Assembly: GCA_026391835.1 (NCBI GenBank)
Contig: JAPLDF010000014.1
Location: 1 to 61,528 of the forward strand
Direction of reading: 5' to 3'
Length of the DNA: 61,528 bases
Source: Bacteroidota bacterium
GTDB lineage: Bacteria; Bacteroidota; Bacteroidia; Bacteroidales; FEN-979
The notes under the pieces are model-generated. The model saw only the letters and a list, made by a program, of their open reading frames with translations. It searched no databases and was not told where the DNA came from. Position numbers and translations under genes: made by a program. This document shows, piece after piece, positions 51,001 through 60,550 of the stretch (position 1 is the first letter of the stretch; every line of letters starts with the position of its first letter).

Positions 51001-53835
51001 GCACGCGGCTGCACAGATATTGCCTTCTCCTGTAATTATTGCTGCCGGGGATGCTTTCTCGTAGATGAAGATCTCATTCGATTTGTTTGTACATCCAAAA
51101 AGAGTTGATACTTCCGCCCAGTAATTACCATAATGATTTGCATTGTAACCACTGCCGGTTGCCCCGCTCACCGGGATTCCATCTTTATACCACTGATAAG
51201 AAGCCATTCCGGGACAAGCGGTAAATGCCACATAACTTCCGGGGCAGAACATGGTATCATTTACCGTTATGAGGCAGGCAGGTGTAGGGTTAACAGTAAT
51301 TGGGATCACCTTGGTGGCAACACAGGTGCCCAGTGTGGCTGTCAGCGTAACATTATATGTGAAGGCAGGTGTGTAAGAATGATATGTTGGCGACTTCAAT
51401 GAAGTGGCACCATCACCAAACGACCATTGATATGAGAATCCCGGGTCAGTTATGTTAGGCAGCACTTGTGTTGCTGTAAAAGTCGCAGATACTCCCTCAC
51501 ACGCAGGATTCGGGTTAATGGTAAAATCAATGGCACAATTAACCGGATTTGGTGGTGTACCTCCTCCTCCTACACAGTTGCCAATGACTACCTGGCAGTT
51601 GGAAGATACAGAACATTGTCCGTTCGACACAACCACTGTATAAACATACGAACCGTCAACAGCAGGAAATGGAGGGGGTGTGTAGAGATGATTTGTGGCT
51701 CCACTGATAAGACCGCCAGGGCCATACCATTGGTACGTAACATAGGTACCTGGCACGCCCAGCGTGTAACCTGCCGGGGGCAGACTGGGCAAACAATAAT
51801 TAAAAACTCCGTTACTTGCACTGATGGTTGGTTTTGCAGGCGAATTTAAGATGGTAACAGCGATTGAACCAGGTCCGCCACAACTTGATGCGGTCACCGT
51901 GGCAACGCCGGCAGGTCCGTGCCAGCGGATACTCACAGCACCCGAACCCTGTCCTGAAGTGATGGAACCCCTGTTGGACGGCGAGATGGTCCAGATTATT
52001 CGCCCTGCCCCCGTAGCAGAAAAGCTGGTTTCGTTATCGATACACACCGGCGACGAACCTGTAACAACAGAAGGCCCGTAAGCATTCACAACCAGGGTCT
52101 GCGGCAACGAGGAACAGAAAACGGCCGGACTTATCTCGATCCGCTGAACCACGCTGATGGTCCAGGGCCCGGCACCAGTCAACATTATGATGGCCTGGCT
52201 CTGGTCAGCGGCAAACTGCGTTTGAACCGTGCCACCTGCTGATACAGTCCAGGAAAACGGGACGCCAGCTGTATTGGACGTAATGGTGTAGGCTTGTCTT
52301 GAACCCGGGCAAACCAGGGTTGGACCAGTAATCGGGCCCAAAACCGGTATGGCAACCACCCTGACGACCTTTATGGCATTCACATTGCAATAAGAACCTG
52401 GAGGTGGTGTGGCGGTAATCGTATATAAACCCGGTGTATTCCAGGTAATGGCAGTAGGATTGCCGGATACCGGAACAATGGTTGGGACACCAGGGCCTGT
52501 AACCGACCATGCAGCCGCTCCGCTGCCAAAATAATTTTCAGTTGAACCCGGACAAACCTTTTCAGGCCCGGAGATGGAGAATACCGGCAGGATGGTTACT
52601 GTAAAAGAGCTGGTTCCGCTGCATCCGGCCAATGGATTGTTGTAATTGCACATGATCTGGAAAGTTCCCGCAGTGTTGAATGTCAGGTTCACACTGGCAA
52701 CATTCCGGTTTGCTTCATTGAAGGTATAGGTTCCGGCAGGCGCTGTTGTGGTCCAGCTGTAATAGGTACCCGGCATGGAAGGAAGGAAGTAACTGCCGCC
52801 GGAGCCGACACAAAATGGTGTCGGGCCGCTGATCGGCAGATTCGGATACAATACAGGAACCTGTATGGTTGTTGTTCCTGAACATGTTACACCGGCACAA
52901 CCCGGCACAGCAAGAGAAACTGTGGTTGGAACTGAATATACCGCATTCCACTTAACTTTAATACAGGCGGTACCTGCTCCTGCAACAATTGCGCCACCGG
53001 CAACACTCCAGTTGTAGGTACTGCAAACCTGGGAGGTGCAAAACGAGGAGGTATCTCCGGGGCATCTCGTACCAAAACAGCAGGTAGTTTCTATTTTTGG
53101 TCCCACACCAGCCAATACATGTATCACAACGGAAGCAGTATCTGAACAACCGCAAGGGATTCTTAGTTGCGCGGCCGCACTGTCCGGCCCCTTATCGGAT
53201 GCAGTAAGGATAACCGTATAAAAACCTGGTCCGGGAAAAATATGATCAGGCGGGCTTGCTTTGTCAGAGGTTGTTCCATCGCCAAAATCCCACAAATAAT
53301 CACTTCCTCCGGTGGAGGTATTTGTAAAATGCACCAGGCTACCAGCACATACAGGGTTTGGAACTGCCGTGAAATTCGCTCTGGGGCCATCAACGAGGCA
53401 GACTGGCTGGGCGATCGAATCATGGCAACCGATTCCGCCATTAATGACAACAGTAATGTATCCGGTTGCACCAGCCCCCCAGGAAATCGTTACAGGATTG
53501 CCCGAAGAACTCACCGGCGTACCTCCGGTTATTGTCCAGGTGTAGGTGTAACCTAAAAGGTTGGGAAAAACGGTATATGTATGCGCACTTAATTTACAGG
53601 CAACGATTGGATTCGCCTGATTGCCTCCCTGGCTGCTGCAGGCCTGGGCGGACGGGCAAATTTCAACAGCATCCTGTAACCTGAAATCTGGACAGCAAAC
53701 CTGGGCTTCTGATTTTAACGCTAAAAAGGCGAATATGAATAAAACAGCCAGCAATGGCAACCGCTTTGTTCTCCACACACAGGAATTTAACCTGCAATTG
53801 AAAGATATTTCCGAATTGGTAATTTCTATATTCAT
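48064..53835 (-). CDS. Giant PKD/GEVED adhesin-like T9SS surface protein
   Basis: 1,923 residues. A late signal peptide (RLPLLAVLFIFAFLALKSEA Q) is preceded by an extended N-region; no inner Met exists, and a Shine-Dalgarno site fixes the start. PKD-like domains recur (FTNTSTGGSDYLWDFGDGTT, YQWSFGDGATSLKSPTYHSY). Further Ig-like repeats start with ...GP..VCPGS (ISGPEKVCPGSTENYFGSG, ITGPTLVCPGSRQAY). Two GEVED domains (LDFGDAPDNLETLMDYPTL to DGEVEDYPVLL; YDFGDAPDNTPIGYHYPTL to DGEVEDYRVLE) follow at about 1210-1530. A Cys-bounded stalk module (CYNAIQEITAGG to GAYC) and a type A T9SS sorting domain (FKVYPNPTTGTFTLEL) end it. It is likely an adhesin or matrix protein. Confidence 0.88.
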   Translation of the reverse strand: MNIEITNSEISFNCRLNSCVWRTKRLPLLAVLFIFAFLALKSEAQVCCPDFRLQDAVEICPSAQACSSQGGNQANPIVACKLSAHTYTVFPNLLGYTYTWTITGGTPVSSSGNPVTISWGAGATGYITVVINGGIGCHDSIAQPVCLVDGPRANFTAVPNPVCAGSLVHFTNTSTGGSDYLWDFGDGTTSDKASPPDHIFPGPGFYTVILTASDKGPDSAAAQLRIPCGCSDTASVVIHVLAGVGPKIETTCCFGTRCPGDTSSFCTSQVCSTYNWSVAGGAIVAGAGTACIKVKWNAVYSVPTTVSLAVPGCAGVTCSGTTTIQVPVLYPNLPISGPTPFCVGSGGSYFLPSMPGTYYSWTTTAPAGTYTFNEANRNVASVNLTFNTAGTFQIMCNYNNPLAGCSGTSSFTVTILPVFSISGPEKVCPGSTENYFGSGAAAWSVTGPGVPTIVPVSGNPTAITWNTPGLYTITATPPPGSYCNVNAIKVVRVVAIPVLGPITGPTLVCPGSRQAYTITSNTAGVPFSWTVSAGGTVQTQFAADQSQAIIMLTGAGPWTISVVQRIEISPAVFCSSLPQTLVVNAYGPSVVTGSSPVCIDNETSFSATGAGRIIWTISPSNRGSITSGQGSGAVSIRWHGPAGVATVTASSCGGPGSIAVTILNSPAKPTISASNGVFNYCLPSLPPAGYTLGVPGTYVTYQWYGPGGLISGATNHLYTPPPFPAVDGSYVYTVVVSNGQCSVSSNCQVVIGNCVGGGGTPPNPVNCAIDFTINPNPACEGVSATFTATQVLPNITDPGFSYQWSFGDGATSLKSPTYHSYTPAFTYNVTLTATLGTCVATKVIPITVNPTPACLITVNDTMFCPGSYVAFTACPGMASYQWYKDGIPVSGATGSGYNANHYGNYWAEVSTLFGCTNKSNEIFIYEKASPAAIITGEGNICAAACNLTTFQLSSFFDSKYSYSWSSVPGGALFSPNNSHLSYITNASLILPCSLPYTAMFIVKVTDTVSGCENFDTLCVTFNESPLVSVPFYTGCEGPAVTLTPMPNNPVKYHYQWSNGKTTPINTVSAAGNYGLIITDKISGCMGSVPAATIFPLPDLSLFPRGCDTICDTATFHFYIPLPLDAAPPFNTYSSAYPVIQWIDNGNYATPVGLGQTLSFIPGSLGNHQISVVVETAHTCRDTAGIFCLNVKHCIPVSGLDFGDAPDNLETLMDYPTLLASNGARHTIVPGVYLGSKVDPEPNGQPSVGANCDDNDCVYPSLGDDEDGVAMPAAVLIGGTVNITVTASVPGYLDAWVDYNVDGDWADAGEHVFTTLPLTAGPNPLSFVVPAGSTVGSSYARFRFRLANTAISYDGLATDGEVEDYPVLLSNCLDCNGYDFGDAPDNTPIGYHYPTLLSSNGARHRIISGIQLGALIDAEADGQPNATATGDDLAGLADEDGVQFIGTLYAGHLAYVNVTASVPGFLNAWMDFSKNGDWTSAGEHIFTNQPLTAGINHLSFMIPTTAEYGFTRARFRFNTVGGLNYFGLALDGEVEDYRVLECPYWVTNVTSIGHTITLPGNLGNIIPGDVIGVFYHDDNGVLACGGMTEYTGTGNQVLIAYGDNPATPIKDGFAVNESFDWILCSEVAGYVDPIYVTYNLTYPNYNGVFTPNGVSALTGITGLQVTATAAPGKICSGDAVQLHADAGGANGVVYTWSSIPQGFTSVLQNPVAQPSVNTTYFVDAFDGFFHANASIPVTVTQVNPMAVILPLQNITIPSGQSNCYNAIQEITAGGNGTTFVVQNGGSVNMIAGQKITFLEGVKANSGSYLHGMITTTGAYCCNTVQPAPAIMNESSAGINPEGNKPFFKVYPNPTTGTFTLELNGVAESSKVSVEIYGILGEKIIKTEMMGTKQHVFDLSGKQHGIYLIRVMDGEETGMTKIIRQ

Positions 53836-53841
53836 TTTTTT

Positions 53842-53847
53842 CCTCCT
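53842..53847 (-). promoter_or_regulatory. Shine-Dalgarno site of the giant surface protein
   Basis: AGGAGG on the minus strand, followed by six A residues and the ATG. It confirms a start well upstream of the hydrophobic signal core. Confidence 0.7.
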
Positions 53848-54102
53848 GTGTGCTTAAGCCTCGTTTAAAAGATAATTAGCATTTCTGTAACCGGTAGAAT
53901 TTTTCAACTAACAGATTATCTATAAAAACGTGGCTGATTTGTATTAGAATATATTCATGATTTGTTCATGCATTAAGGTATACATTTACCTTTATGCAAC
54001 AAATATATGCTATTCGAAAGGCGATGTCAAGTATTTAACAAGATTATTTTATGTTATATATATAACAGTTACAGCGTAATAGCCCTGATTCAGGTGTAGG
54101 GA
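53848..54102. other. AT-rich junction between the surface protein and the glycan cluster
   Basis: About 255 bases with long A/T runs (TTATATATATAACAG). It marks a sharp compositional change: a 60-base line at 19201 has 40 G/C, one at 56761 has 16. No gene, terminator or repeat copy is evident; the promoter of the giant gene must be here. Confidence 0.5.
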
Positions 54103-55053
54103 TTATTTCTCTTTATACCATTTACAAAATTTCGTTATCCCCTTTTCAAAATTAATTTTTGGGTCATACCCAAGAATTAGTCTCGCTTTGGTTATGTCAG
54201 CGCATGTCAATATCATATCTCCTTTATGACTTGTCAAATACCTTATTTTAGGTTCTTTCTGAAAAGATTTGTATAAAAAATCTTTAACCTCGCTGATTGG
54301 AGTTGGAGATGAGGTCCCAATATTAAAAATACTATATACTTTTTTGTTTTTTCTTAAAAATGAAATAGAAAGCAAGATACTATCGACTATATCACTTACT
54401 TCGGTATAATCCCTCATTGAATTGCCTTCTCCATAGATTTCAATAGTTTTGTCAAGCCTAATCCTGTCTGAGAACTTACTGAATAATAAATCTGGCCTTT
54501 GGTTTTTACCGTATACTGAAAATAATCTAAGAATTATTGAATTTATGTTATAATTATTGTGGTAATTGTAGATCATCAATTCACAACTTTTTTTTGATGT
54601 TGCATATGGAGACAACGGGAAATCAGTGTTGTCATTTTCAGAAAATGATTTCTTGGTTGTATTCCCATAAACAGATGAAGATGAACTAAAAATCATTTTA
54701 TTACAATCAACTTTTCTCATTAATTCCAGTACGTTCTTTGTGCCAATTATATTATTATGTATATATGTTTCAATATCTGTAATCGAATTTAAAACACCTG
54801 CTTTCGCTGCCAGATGAATCACAAAATCGAATTTTTCCTTATTTAACAGATTAATGTTTTTACAAATATCTAACTCGAAGAATTTAAATTTCGGGTTATT
54901 GGAAAAAACCGAAATGTTTTTTTCCTTGATTTTTCGGTCATAAAAATCATCAAAATTATCAACTCCAATAATTGAGTAATTTTCTTTAAGCAATTTTTCA
55001 CTCAGGTTCGACCCTATAAATCCTGCAACTCCGGTTACCAAAACTTTACTCAT
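54103..55053 (-). CDS. Nucleotide-sugar epimerase (extended SDR, UDP-glucuronate/glucose 4-epimerase type)
   Basis: 316 residues. The NAD-binding GVAGFIGSNLSEKL (about 7-20), the HLAAKAGV block, the FSSSSSVYG strand (about 115) and the catalytic YATSK (about 140-144) define the extended short-chain dehydrogenase family. SMRDYTEVSDIVDSI near 208 is the usual second signature. The FYDRKIKEKNI segment resembles UDP-glucuronate 4-epimerases, but the exact sugar is uncertain. It is the last gene of a minus-strand cluster and supplies a precursor to the glycosyltransferases upstream of it. Confidence 0.87.
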   Translation of the reverse strand: MSKVLVTGVAGFIGSNLSEKLLKENYSIIGVDNFDDFYDRKIKEKNISVFSNNPKFKFFELDICKNINLLNKEKFDFVIHLAAKAGVLNSITDIETYIHNNIIGTKNVLELMRKVDCNKMIFSSSSSVYGNTTKKSFSENDNTDFPLSPYATSKKSCELMIYNYHNNYNINSIILRLFSVYGKNQRPDLLFSKFSDRIRLDKTIEIYGEGNSMRDYTEVSDIVDSILLSISFLRKNKKVYSIFNIGTSSPTPISEVKDFLYKSFQKEPKIRYLTSHKGDMILTCADITKARLILGYDPKINFEKGITKFCKWYKEK

Positions 55054-55086
55054 AACACCAGGGAATTCTTTTTGTTCAAACTCAGC

Positions 55087-56169
55087 TTATAAATTTTCTA
55101 TCAGGGAATGTAATTCTGTTATTCCATTCATATTTAATTCATATGTTGATTCTGATAACAATTTGGGGTTACTGCAAAGTTCTCGAAGTAAAGATTCTGT
55201 ATGAGAAGCACTTTGGGATATTATTAATTTATTATAATATTTACTTAAACGGGTAGCGTGAATATATTGTTCATCATGCAAATCCGGCTCGTCTTCAATA
55301 GGATTGCATATGACAAATGTATTGCCAATAATACCTTCTGTTAAGCTGCTATAACCGGCTCGTGATAGCATTATGTCTGAACAGGAATGTAAAGATGGCA
55401 ATTCCTTATTATAAGTCCACTCCCAAACATTACCCCTGATATTAACATTAGTGATGTCTGAACTTTCTAAATATGCATTATTTCTTGTTCCATATATTAC
55501 ATCAAAAAAGCATGCAGGAAATAGTTTTTCCAGGTAATAGTAATATGAAGGTTCATATAAACCACCGTACCCTGCACCGCAAGACGAAACGACATGAATC
55601 CGATCTGAACCGAGTTTTCTTTCTTCCCTGTAAACTGTTCTGCGTTCCGAAGGAAACTGTTCAGCTATATAACCAATGTACTGTGTTCTGTTTATCAGCT
55701 CTTTGGGGAAGTTATATTCATCAAATATATCAACAATTTTTTCATCACATGCGACATATATATAATCAATATGTTTTAACAGTGTACTTAATGCCAATTT
55801 ATTGAAAAATATCTCCTGTATTTTTGCCGGAGTGTTTAATACTCCTCTAAGTAACAGAATTTTAATTGCTTTGGATTTTTGAGCTACATTGACCATTTCC
55901 TTATTGTTTCCTAGAATACTATGATCAATTATTATGATGTCGGGACAATAACTTTCGTGAATATAATCAAAAAGTTTTTTCCTGAATGGAATATTTTTGG
56001 GGCAATAATAGTACTCCGATTCTTCCGGAACCATCCAGGCCATTTCCTTATGTCCGCCAAAAAACAAACAAGAATAATCCTTTTGCAATGATCTCGCTAT
56101 TTTAGAAAGGCGACTTAAATGTCCCAGGCCTCTTCCATCTCTGGAGTAAAAGAGTATCTTTTTTTTCAT
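55087..56169 (-). CDS. MurG-like glycosyltransferase 1
   Basis: 360 residues. The start KKILFYSRDGRGLGHLSRLS and the C-terminal SDIMLSRAGYSSLTEGIIGN (about 270-290) with DEPDLHDEQYIHATRLSKY form the GT-B, MurG/GT28-like layout. The gene at 58226 is a clear relative with the same start (THDGAGLGHLSRLSKIA). It overlaps the preceding gene by four bases. It would transfer a sugar in assembly of a surface glycan; donor and acceptor are unknown. Confidence 0.78.
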   Translation of the reverse strand: MKKKILFYSRDGRGLGHLSRLSKIARSLQKDYSCLFFGGHKEMAWMVPEESEYYYCPKNIPFRKKLFDYIHESYCPDIIIIDHSILGNNKEMVNVAQKSKAIKILLLRGVLNTPAKIQEIFFNKLALSTLLKHIDYIYVACDEKIVDIFDEYNFPKELINRTQYIGYIAEQFPSERRTVYREERKLGSDRIHVVSSCGAGYGGLYEPSYYYYLEKLFPACFFDVIYGTRNNAYLESSDITNVNIRGNVWEWTYNKELPSLHSCSDIMLSRAGYSSLTEGIIGNTFVICNPIEDEPDLHDEQYIHATRLSKYYNKLIISQSASHTESLLRELCSNPKLLSESTYELNMNGITELHSLIENL

Positions 56170-57341
56170 TTAACCTTTTCTATAAATCTTCTCCATTTTT
56201 CTAATTCTATGGATTCGCAAAAAGTATTCTTCATAAACGCAATTTGCTCCTCAACAAAGCCGCTATCAACATTTCCTTTGTTAAGCATTTTCAGGATTGC
56301 ATTATAAAAACTTTCAAAATCACCAGGTTCGGCCAATGAACAATTATTCAGGTTAGCCTCGATATCCAAAATTTCTCCGCTTCTTGTCGTAATTACCGGA
56401 ATCCCCAATGCCAATGCAGTTATTCTCGAATTTGAACAACCTTCTGATAAGGTAGCTGAACAATAATAATCAGCATCCAGTAATAATGGGTTAACATCTT
56501 CGGTGTAATCCAAAAACACAAAATCTGAAGGATATTTATTTTCAATATCTCCTCGATACTTGTTCCAATATTCTAATTCTTCAATCTCAGAAGTTCCTGA
56601 AATAATTAGTGTAACAGATAAATTATGCTCCTCGATTAATTTAACGATTGAACATATCAAAATATGCGTGCCCTTCTTAAACGAGTAACCAGTATCCGTA
56701 TAAAATATTTTCTTCTGGCGATTAGGTTTCGTCCATTTCAGATTAAATGTCTTATCATCAAGAGAATTATATATTACATCTATATTTTGCCCATTAGACG
56801 GACTAATTTTTTTCAGCTTTTTAATTTGCGATTTATTAGTACAAACAATGAAATTTGCATTATTTAAAACAAAATCAAAAATATTAAATCGTTGAGGATT
56901 AAACAAATCTTTACCAAAGTCAGTTCCTCTGATTAATGCTATGTGAGGAATTTCAAAATCATCAGATAAATGCTGGGATATGAAACCTTTGCTGGTTAAA
57001 TAGAATGAAACAAAAATATTTTTGTTCTTAACATCATAGTTCCGGAGGAAAGCATTCCTTAACACAAAATATTCTATCCGGAATTGATAGGCTAAATTTA
57101 TTTTTTTACCCAGGAAAGGAGAACCAAGATTTTCAATTTGTAAAACCAATGGAATTATTTGTATCTTTTCTGAAAAATCACAGATCAGGGAATTCCCTGT
57201 TTCACTTGTCAGGTAAATAATCACATATATTTCAGGATCGGACTTGCAAAAAAGCCCGGAAATACGAATGACAGAGTTCTCAAGACCTCCTTCGTGAAAA
57301 GGAGCAACTCTGTCGGTGAGAACATGAATTATGGTTTTCAT
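56166..57341 (-). CDS. GT4-type glycosyltransferase 1
   Basis: 391 residues. A GT-B protein starting HVLTDRVAPFHEGGLENSVI. The C-terminal donor region is YYCSATLSEGCSNSRITALA LGIPVITTRSGEILD. The usual E-x7-E motif reads E-GCSNSRI-T here, so the second Glu is missing, which may affect donor choice or activity. It overlaps both neighbours by four bases, so it is part of a tightly coupled operon. Confidence 0.8.
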   Translation of the reverse strand: MKTIIHVLTDRVAPFHEGGLENSVIRISGLFCKSDPEIYVIIYLTSETGNSLICDFSEKIQIIPLVLQIENLGSPFLGKKINLAYQFRIEYFVLRNAFLRNYDVKNKNIFVSFYLTSKGFISQHLSDDFEIPHIALIRGTDFGKDLFNPQRFNIFDFVLNNANFIVCTNKSQIKKLKKISPSNGQNIDVIYNSLDDKTFNLKWTKPNRQKKIFYTDTGYSFKKGTHILICSIVKLIEEHNLSVTLIISGTSEIEELEYWNKYRGDIENKYPSDFVFLDYTEDVNPLLLDADYYCSATLSEGCSNSRITALALGIPVITTRSGEILDIEANLNNCSLAEPGDFESFYNAILKMLNKGNVDSGFVEEQIAFMKNTFCESIELEKWRRFIEKVK

Positions 57342-58147
57342 AAAACAAGATTGATTCTGTTAATAATATTTGGTTTTACATAGCCAGGGTTAAATCTACT
57401 ATCCAGTAATAAAAGTATTATTTTCTCCGGGAATTGTTTCAGGTTATCGGTATACATTCCATAGGGCAATGCGTAGTAATTGTTTGTTAAATAATTATTA
57501 TTAATAAACCAATCACGGGCTTTTTGATAATTATTGCAATTTTCTGAATAAGTCATTGTTTCTGTGAAATTATGCTCCCATCCGTGGTTGGCTATTTCTA
57601 CGCAGGAGCCATAAATATTATTTAAATGATTTATTGAAACAGGTGTGGAAAACAATGGCAACCCAATACATGATATTCCGTTTTCAGTACCCAGGTCAGT
57701 AACTGTTTGAATTCTTTCACTTTCATTGATTGTTTCATTTTTAAGTTTTTCTTTTATCATCTTTCTGATTTTCCTTTTATGCTGAATGGTGGCACATTTA
57801 TAAACATCATTTTTTGTTTTAAACACCCCAGTTTCAATTAAATCTAATAAAGTATTAAGCAGTGCGGCGGAATAATTAGTGCCATTCATAATATTTAAAG
57901 GATTTACAAACCAAATTCCGGGAATCCCATTTTCTTTTAGATACAACGCCGCATTGTATGAAGCAAGTGTACTGTCATCTATAGAAATAACTGTGCCTTC
58001 ATTATATCTTAAAGCATCATTCAAATTGACAATATTGCTTTTCTGCAATTTAACGAAATCCACAAACGCATTCTTATCTATAATGTTCCGGTAGCACAAC
58101 TTGTCAGCAGTAATATCCTCAATTCCATGTATCGCAAATATTTGCAT
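57338..58147 (-). CDS. Polysaccharide deacetylase-like protein of the glycan cluster
   Basis: 269 residues. The region GTVISIDDSTLASYNAALYL (about 50-69) corresponds to the NodB TFDDG motif, here S-I-D-D-S. A later VEIANHGWEHNFT gives the metal-binding HxxxH of the family. The end is ALPYGMYTDN. There is no signal peptide. It is related in fold, not closely in sequence, to the deacetylase at 818. It sits between two glycosyltransferase pairs and probably removes acetyl groups from a glycan intermediate. Confidence 0.78.
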   Translation of the reverse strand: MQIFAIHGIEDITADKLCYRNIIDKNAFVDFVKLQKSNIVNLNDALRYNEGTVISIDDSTLASYNAALYLKENGIPGIWFVNPLNIMNGTNYSAALLNTLLDLIETGVFKTKNDVYKCATIQHKRKIRKMIKEKLKNETINESERIQTVTDLGTENGISCIGLPLFSTPVSINHLNNIYGSCVEIANHGWEHNFTETMTYSENCNNYQKARDWFINNNYLTNNYYALPYGMYTDNLKQFPEKIILLLLDSRFNPGYVKPNIINRINLVL

Positions 58148-58225
58148 CTTAATTTTAACCCTTTTTAAACTATTTTACAGTGTTATCAGAACGATCACCT
58201 TGAATGATTCCTTTGTTGCCAGTAT

Positions 58226-59416
58226 TTACGTGTTTATGTATTTAATTTTAATATTTGATTGCCTGTCAATCGGTAACAAATCATTATAAATGACTTTTTT
58301 AATTACTTGAATTCCATCCAAATTGATTTCACTTCTTATATCATGAATTCGCCTGTCATTAATTAGTAGTCTAAGTTTTTTACCCAATTGTTCAATACCA
58401 TCAATCAATGGATCATATTTTAAAATTTTTCTTAATGCAACAGAATGTAAATATTGTTCATCATTATCATCTATTTGGGACGGCCATATAAGAATGTGGG
58501 TATTGTTCGCTAGAGATTCTGTGATTGTATTATAGCCACCAGTTGTAACACAAATATCTGATGCTCCGATATAGTCACTTAGATTATTAACAGAATGGTG
58601 AAATCTTAAATTATCCATCCCCGATGTTAATATTTCAAAGGAACTTCTATAACCAGCAATAACATCAAACTGACAATCAGGAAAATTAACGGGAAGGGAT
58701 AAAACCTGCCTGATGAAATTTTCCCCCAGTTTTCCTCCTCCGGCAGTACAAATAATCCATTTCTGATCCTTTTTTATACCACATTGATTTCTTATTTGTT
58801 CTTTTGTAAAGTCCGACATTCTGTTTGCAATATAGCCGGTTGTGATTATTTTATGCTTTAATTCATCTGGAACTGGATAGGAACTGCTAAAATCGAAAAT
58901 GCGTGAATCATTAACAACAAGAATACTTTTAAAATGTTTTATCAAATAATCAACGTTTTGTGAAGTAAATATGTCATTTTCAAATATCTTCTTACTCCCA
59001 ATTATCCCCCTTTGAAGATTATAAAAACTTATACTTCCCCATTTTTCAAATATATTTATCAACTCTCCGTATTTCCCAAGGGGGAAAAAATCAACTATAA
59101 ATGCATTTGGCTTATATAATTTAACCAATTTTTCAATATTTGATTTTCTTAAATTCAGAACTTCTCTTTTATTTAAATCCATAAATGGTTTTCGATTCCA
59201 ATATTTTGATTTGGAACTTAACATCGAATCAATGCTAGGGAGCTTAATAAAATCAACATTCACAGAAACAAAATATGTCATTTCCCTAAATCCACTTACG
59301 ATCAGGCAATGAACTTCATCACTTGCTAATTCAGCAGCAATTTTTGATAATCTGGATAAATGACCAAGTCCTGCTCCATCATGCGTATACAGCAATATTC
59401 GGTATTTACTCTTCAT
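58226..59416 (-). CDS. MurG-like glycosyltransferase 2
   Basis: 396 residues. The start RILLYTHDGAGLGHLSRLSK IA and the C-terminal ASDICVTTGGYNTITESLAN with DDNDEQYLHSVALRKI match the GT-B MurG-like gene at 55087 motif by motif. They are paralogues. The start overlaps the GT4 gene before it by 11 bases. Confidence 0.8.
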   Translation of the reverse strand: MKSKYRILLYTHDGAGLGHLSRLSKIAAELASDEVHCLIVSGFREMTYFVSVNVDFIKLPSIDSMLSSKSKYWNRKPFMDLNKREVLNLRKSNIEKLVKLYKPNAFIVDFFPLGKYGELINIFEKWGSISFYNLQRGIIGSKKIFENDIFTSQNVDYLIKHFKSILVVNDSRIFDFSSSYPVPDELKHKIITTGYIANRMSDFTKEQIRNQCGIKKDQKWIICTAGGGKLGENFIRQVLSLPVNFPDCQFDVIAGYRSSFEILTSGMDNLRFHHSVNNLSDYIGASDICVTTGGYNTITESLANNTHILIWPSQIDDNDEQYLHSVALRKILKYDPLIDGIEQLGKKLRLLINDRRIHDIRSEINLDGIQVIKKVIYNDLLPIDRQSNIKIKYINT

Positions 59417-60548
59417 TACAATAAATATTGAAGAATGATTGTATTTCTGTAGCTACAGAGAATTTATCATCTAATAATTTAAGGGCCATATTAGAAAAAC
59501 TTTTACCTTTTTCCGGACTGTTTATCAACAGTTCCATACAATCAAATAGTTCGCTACGGTTAAATGGATTAAACAACAGGGCGTCCTCTTTATCAACAAA
59601 TACATCATCAAAAATATTACTGGCTATAATCGGAACTTTTGATGCGATAGCTTCTAACATTGCATTTGGTAACCCATCATCAAAAGAAGGAATAATGAAA
59701 GCATCAGAGGCAAAAAAGAATTTGCTTACCTGGTCATGATCAACTTTATTAAAATAAACGATATTTTTATTCTGAGCGATATATTCCGTAATCTCTTCAT
59801 ATAAAACGTCATAAATTTCACCGGTTAACATTAGTTTTGCATGATTATATTTTGATGAAATTGAATTAAATGCATCTATCAGCATTTGCACACCTTTTTT
59901 CTCTTTTATTACACCAATAAATGAAAAGATGAAATCATCAGGCTCAAAATACAGATTTCGAATTTTGACATCTTCAACCTGGCTCAGAAATTCATCGCCG
60001 TCAATGGAATTATATACAATTTCAGTTTTTATAATTAAAGCCGGATAATGTATAAGAATAAATTTTCTAATATAATTGTTGACCACTAAAATTTTTTTTG
60101 CATTAATCATTATCTCTGTCAACAACGTTGTTATTCTGATATCAAAGAAATTTTTGGTCAGATCATTCCCCCTGACCGACAATAAATAAGGGATGCCCTG
60201 GCTTTTATTAATAAGATAAGCCCAATACCCTGAACTAAAGGTATAAAAAGCATGAATAAGCCAAATTTTTTCTTGTTTTAATACTTCTAACAGTAAATAA
60301 TAACCAACCCTTCTGTCTTCTGAATCATTTAACGGGATATTTTTAGTACAGTACAAGCGATAAACAGTTAAATTGTTTAAATGCTCTTTTACAACTTTAG
60401 GAAATCTATTCTCCTTATCATATTTACTTACAGCTATTACAATAATGTTATCCGTAAAATCAGACAATCCCTTAGCTATCCTGAACACAGAATGCGCAAC
60501 ACCACCGTTATACGGTGGAAAATAGTCAGTTAAAATTGCTACTTTCAT
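59406..60548 (-). CDS. GT4-type glycosyltransferase 2
   Basis: 380 residues. The N-terminal VAILTDYFPPYNGGVAHSVF RIA with SVRGNDLTKNF, and the C-terminal FIPSFDDGLPNAMLEAIASK VPIIAS, are a complete GT4 layout with the acidic pair D-x7-E intact. FSFIGVIKEKKGVQMLIDAF marks the domain linker. It starts two bases after the stop of the radical SAM gene, so the two are co-transcribed. Confidence 0.88.
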   Translation of the reverse strand: MKVAILTDYFPPYNGGVAHSVFRIAKGLSDFTDNIIVIAVSKYDKENRFPKVVKEHLNNLTVYRLYCTKNIPLNDSEDRRVGYYLLLEVLKQEKIWLIHAFYTFSSGYWAYLINKSQGIPYLLSVRGNDLTKNFFDIRITTLLTEIMINAKKILVVNNYIRKFILIHYPALIIKTEIVYNSIDGDEFLSQVEDVKIRNLYFEPDDFIFSFIGVIKEKKGVQMLIDAFNSISSKYNHAKLMLTGEIYDVLYEEITEYIAQNKNIVYFNKVDHDQVSKFFFASDAFIIPSFDDGLPNAMLEAIASKVPIIASNIFDDVFVDKEDALLFNPFNRSELFDCMELLINSPEKGKSFSNMALKLLDDKFSVATEIQSFFNIYCNEE

Positions 60549-60550
60549 AT

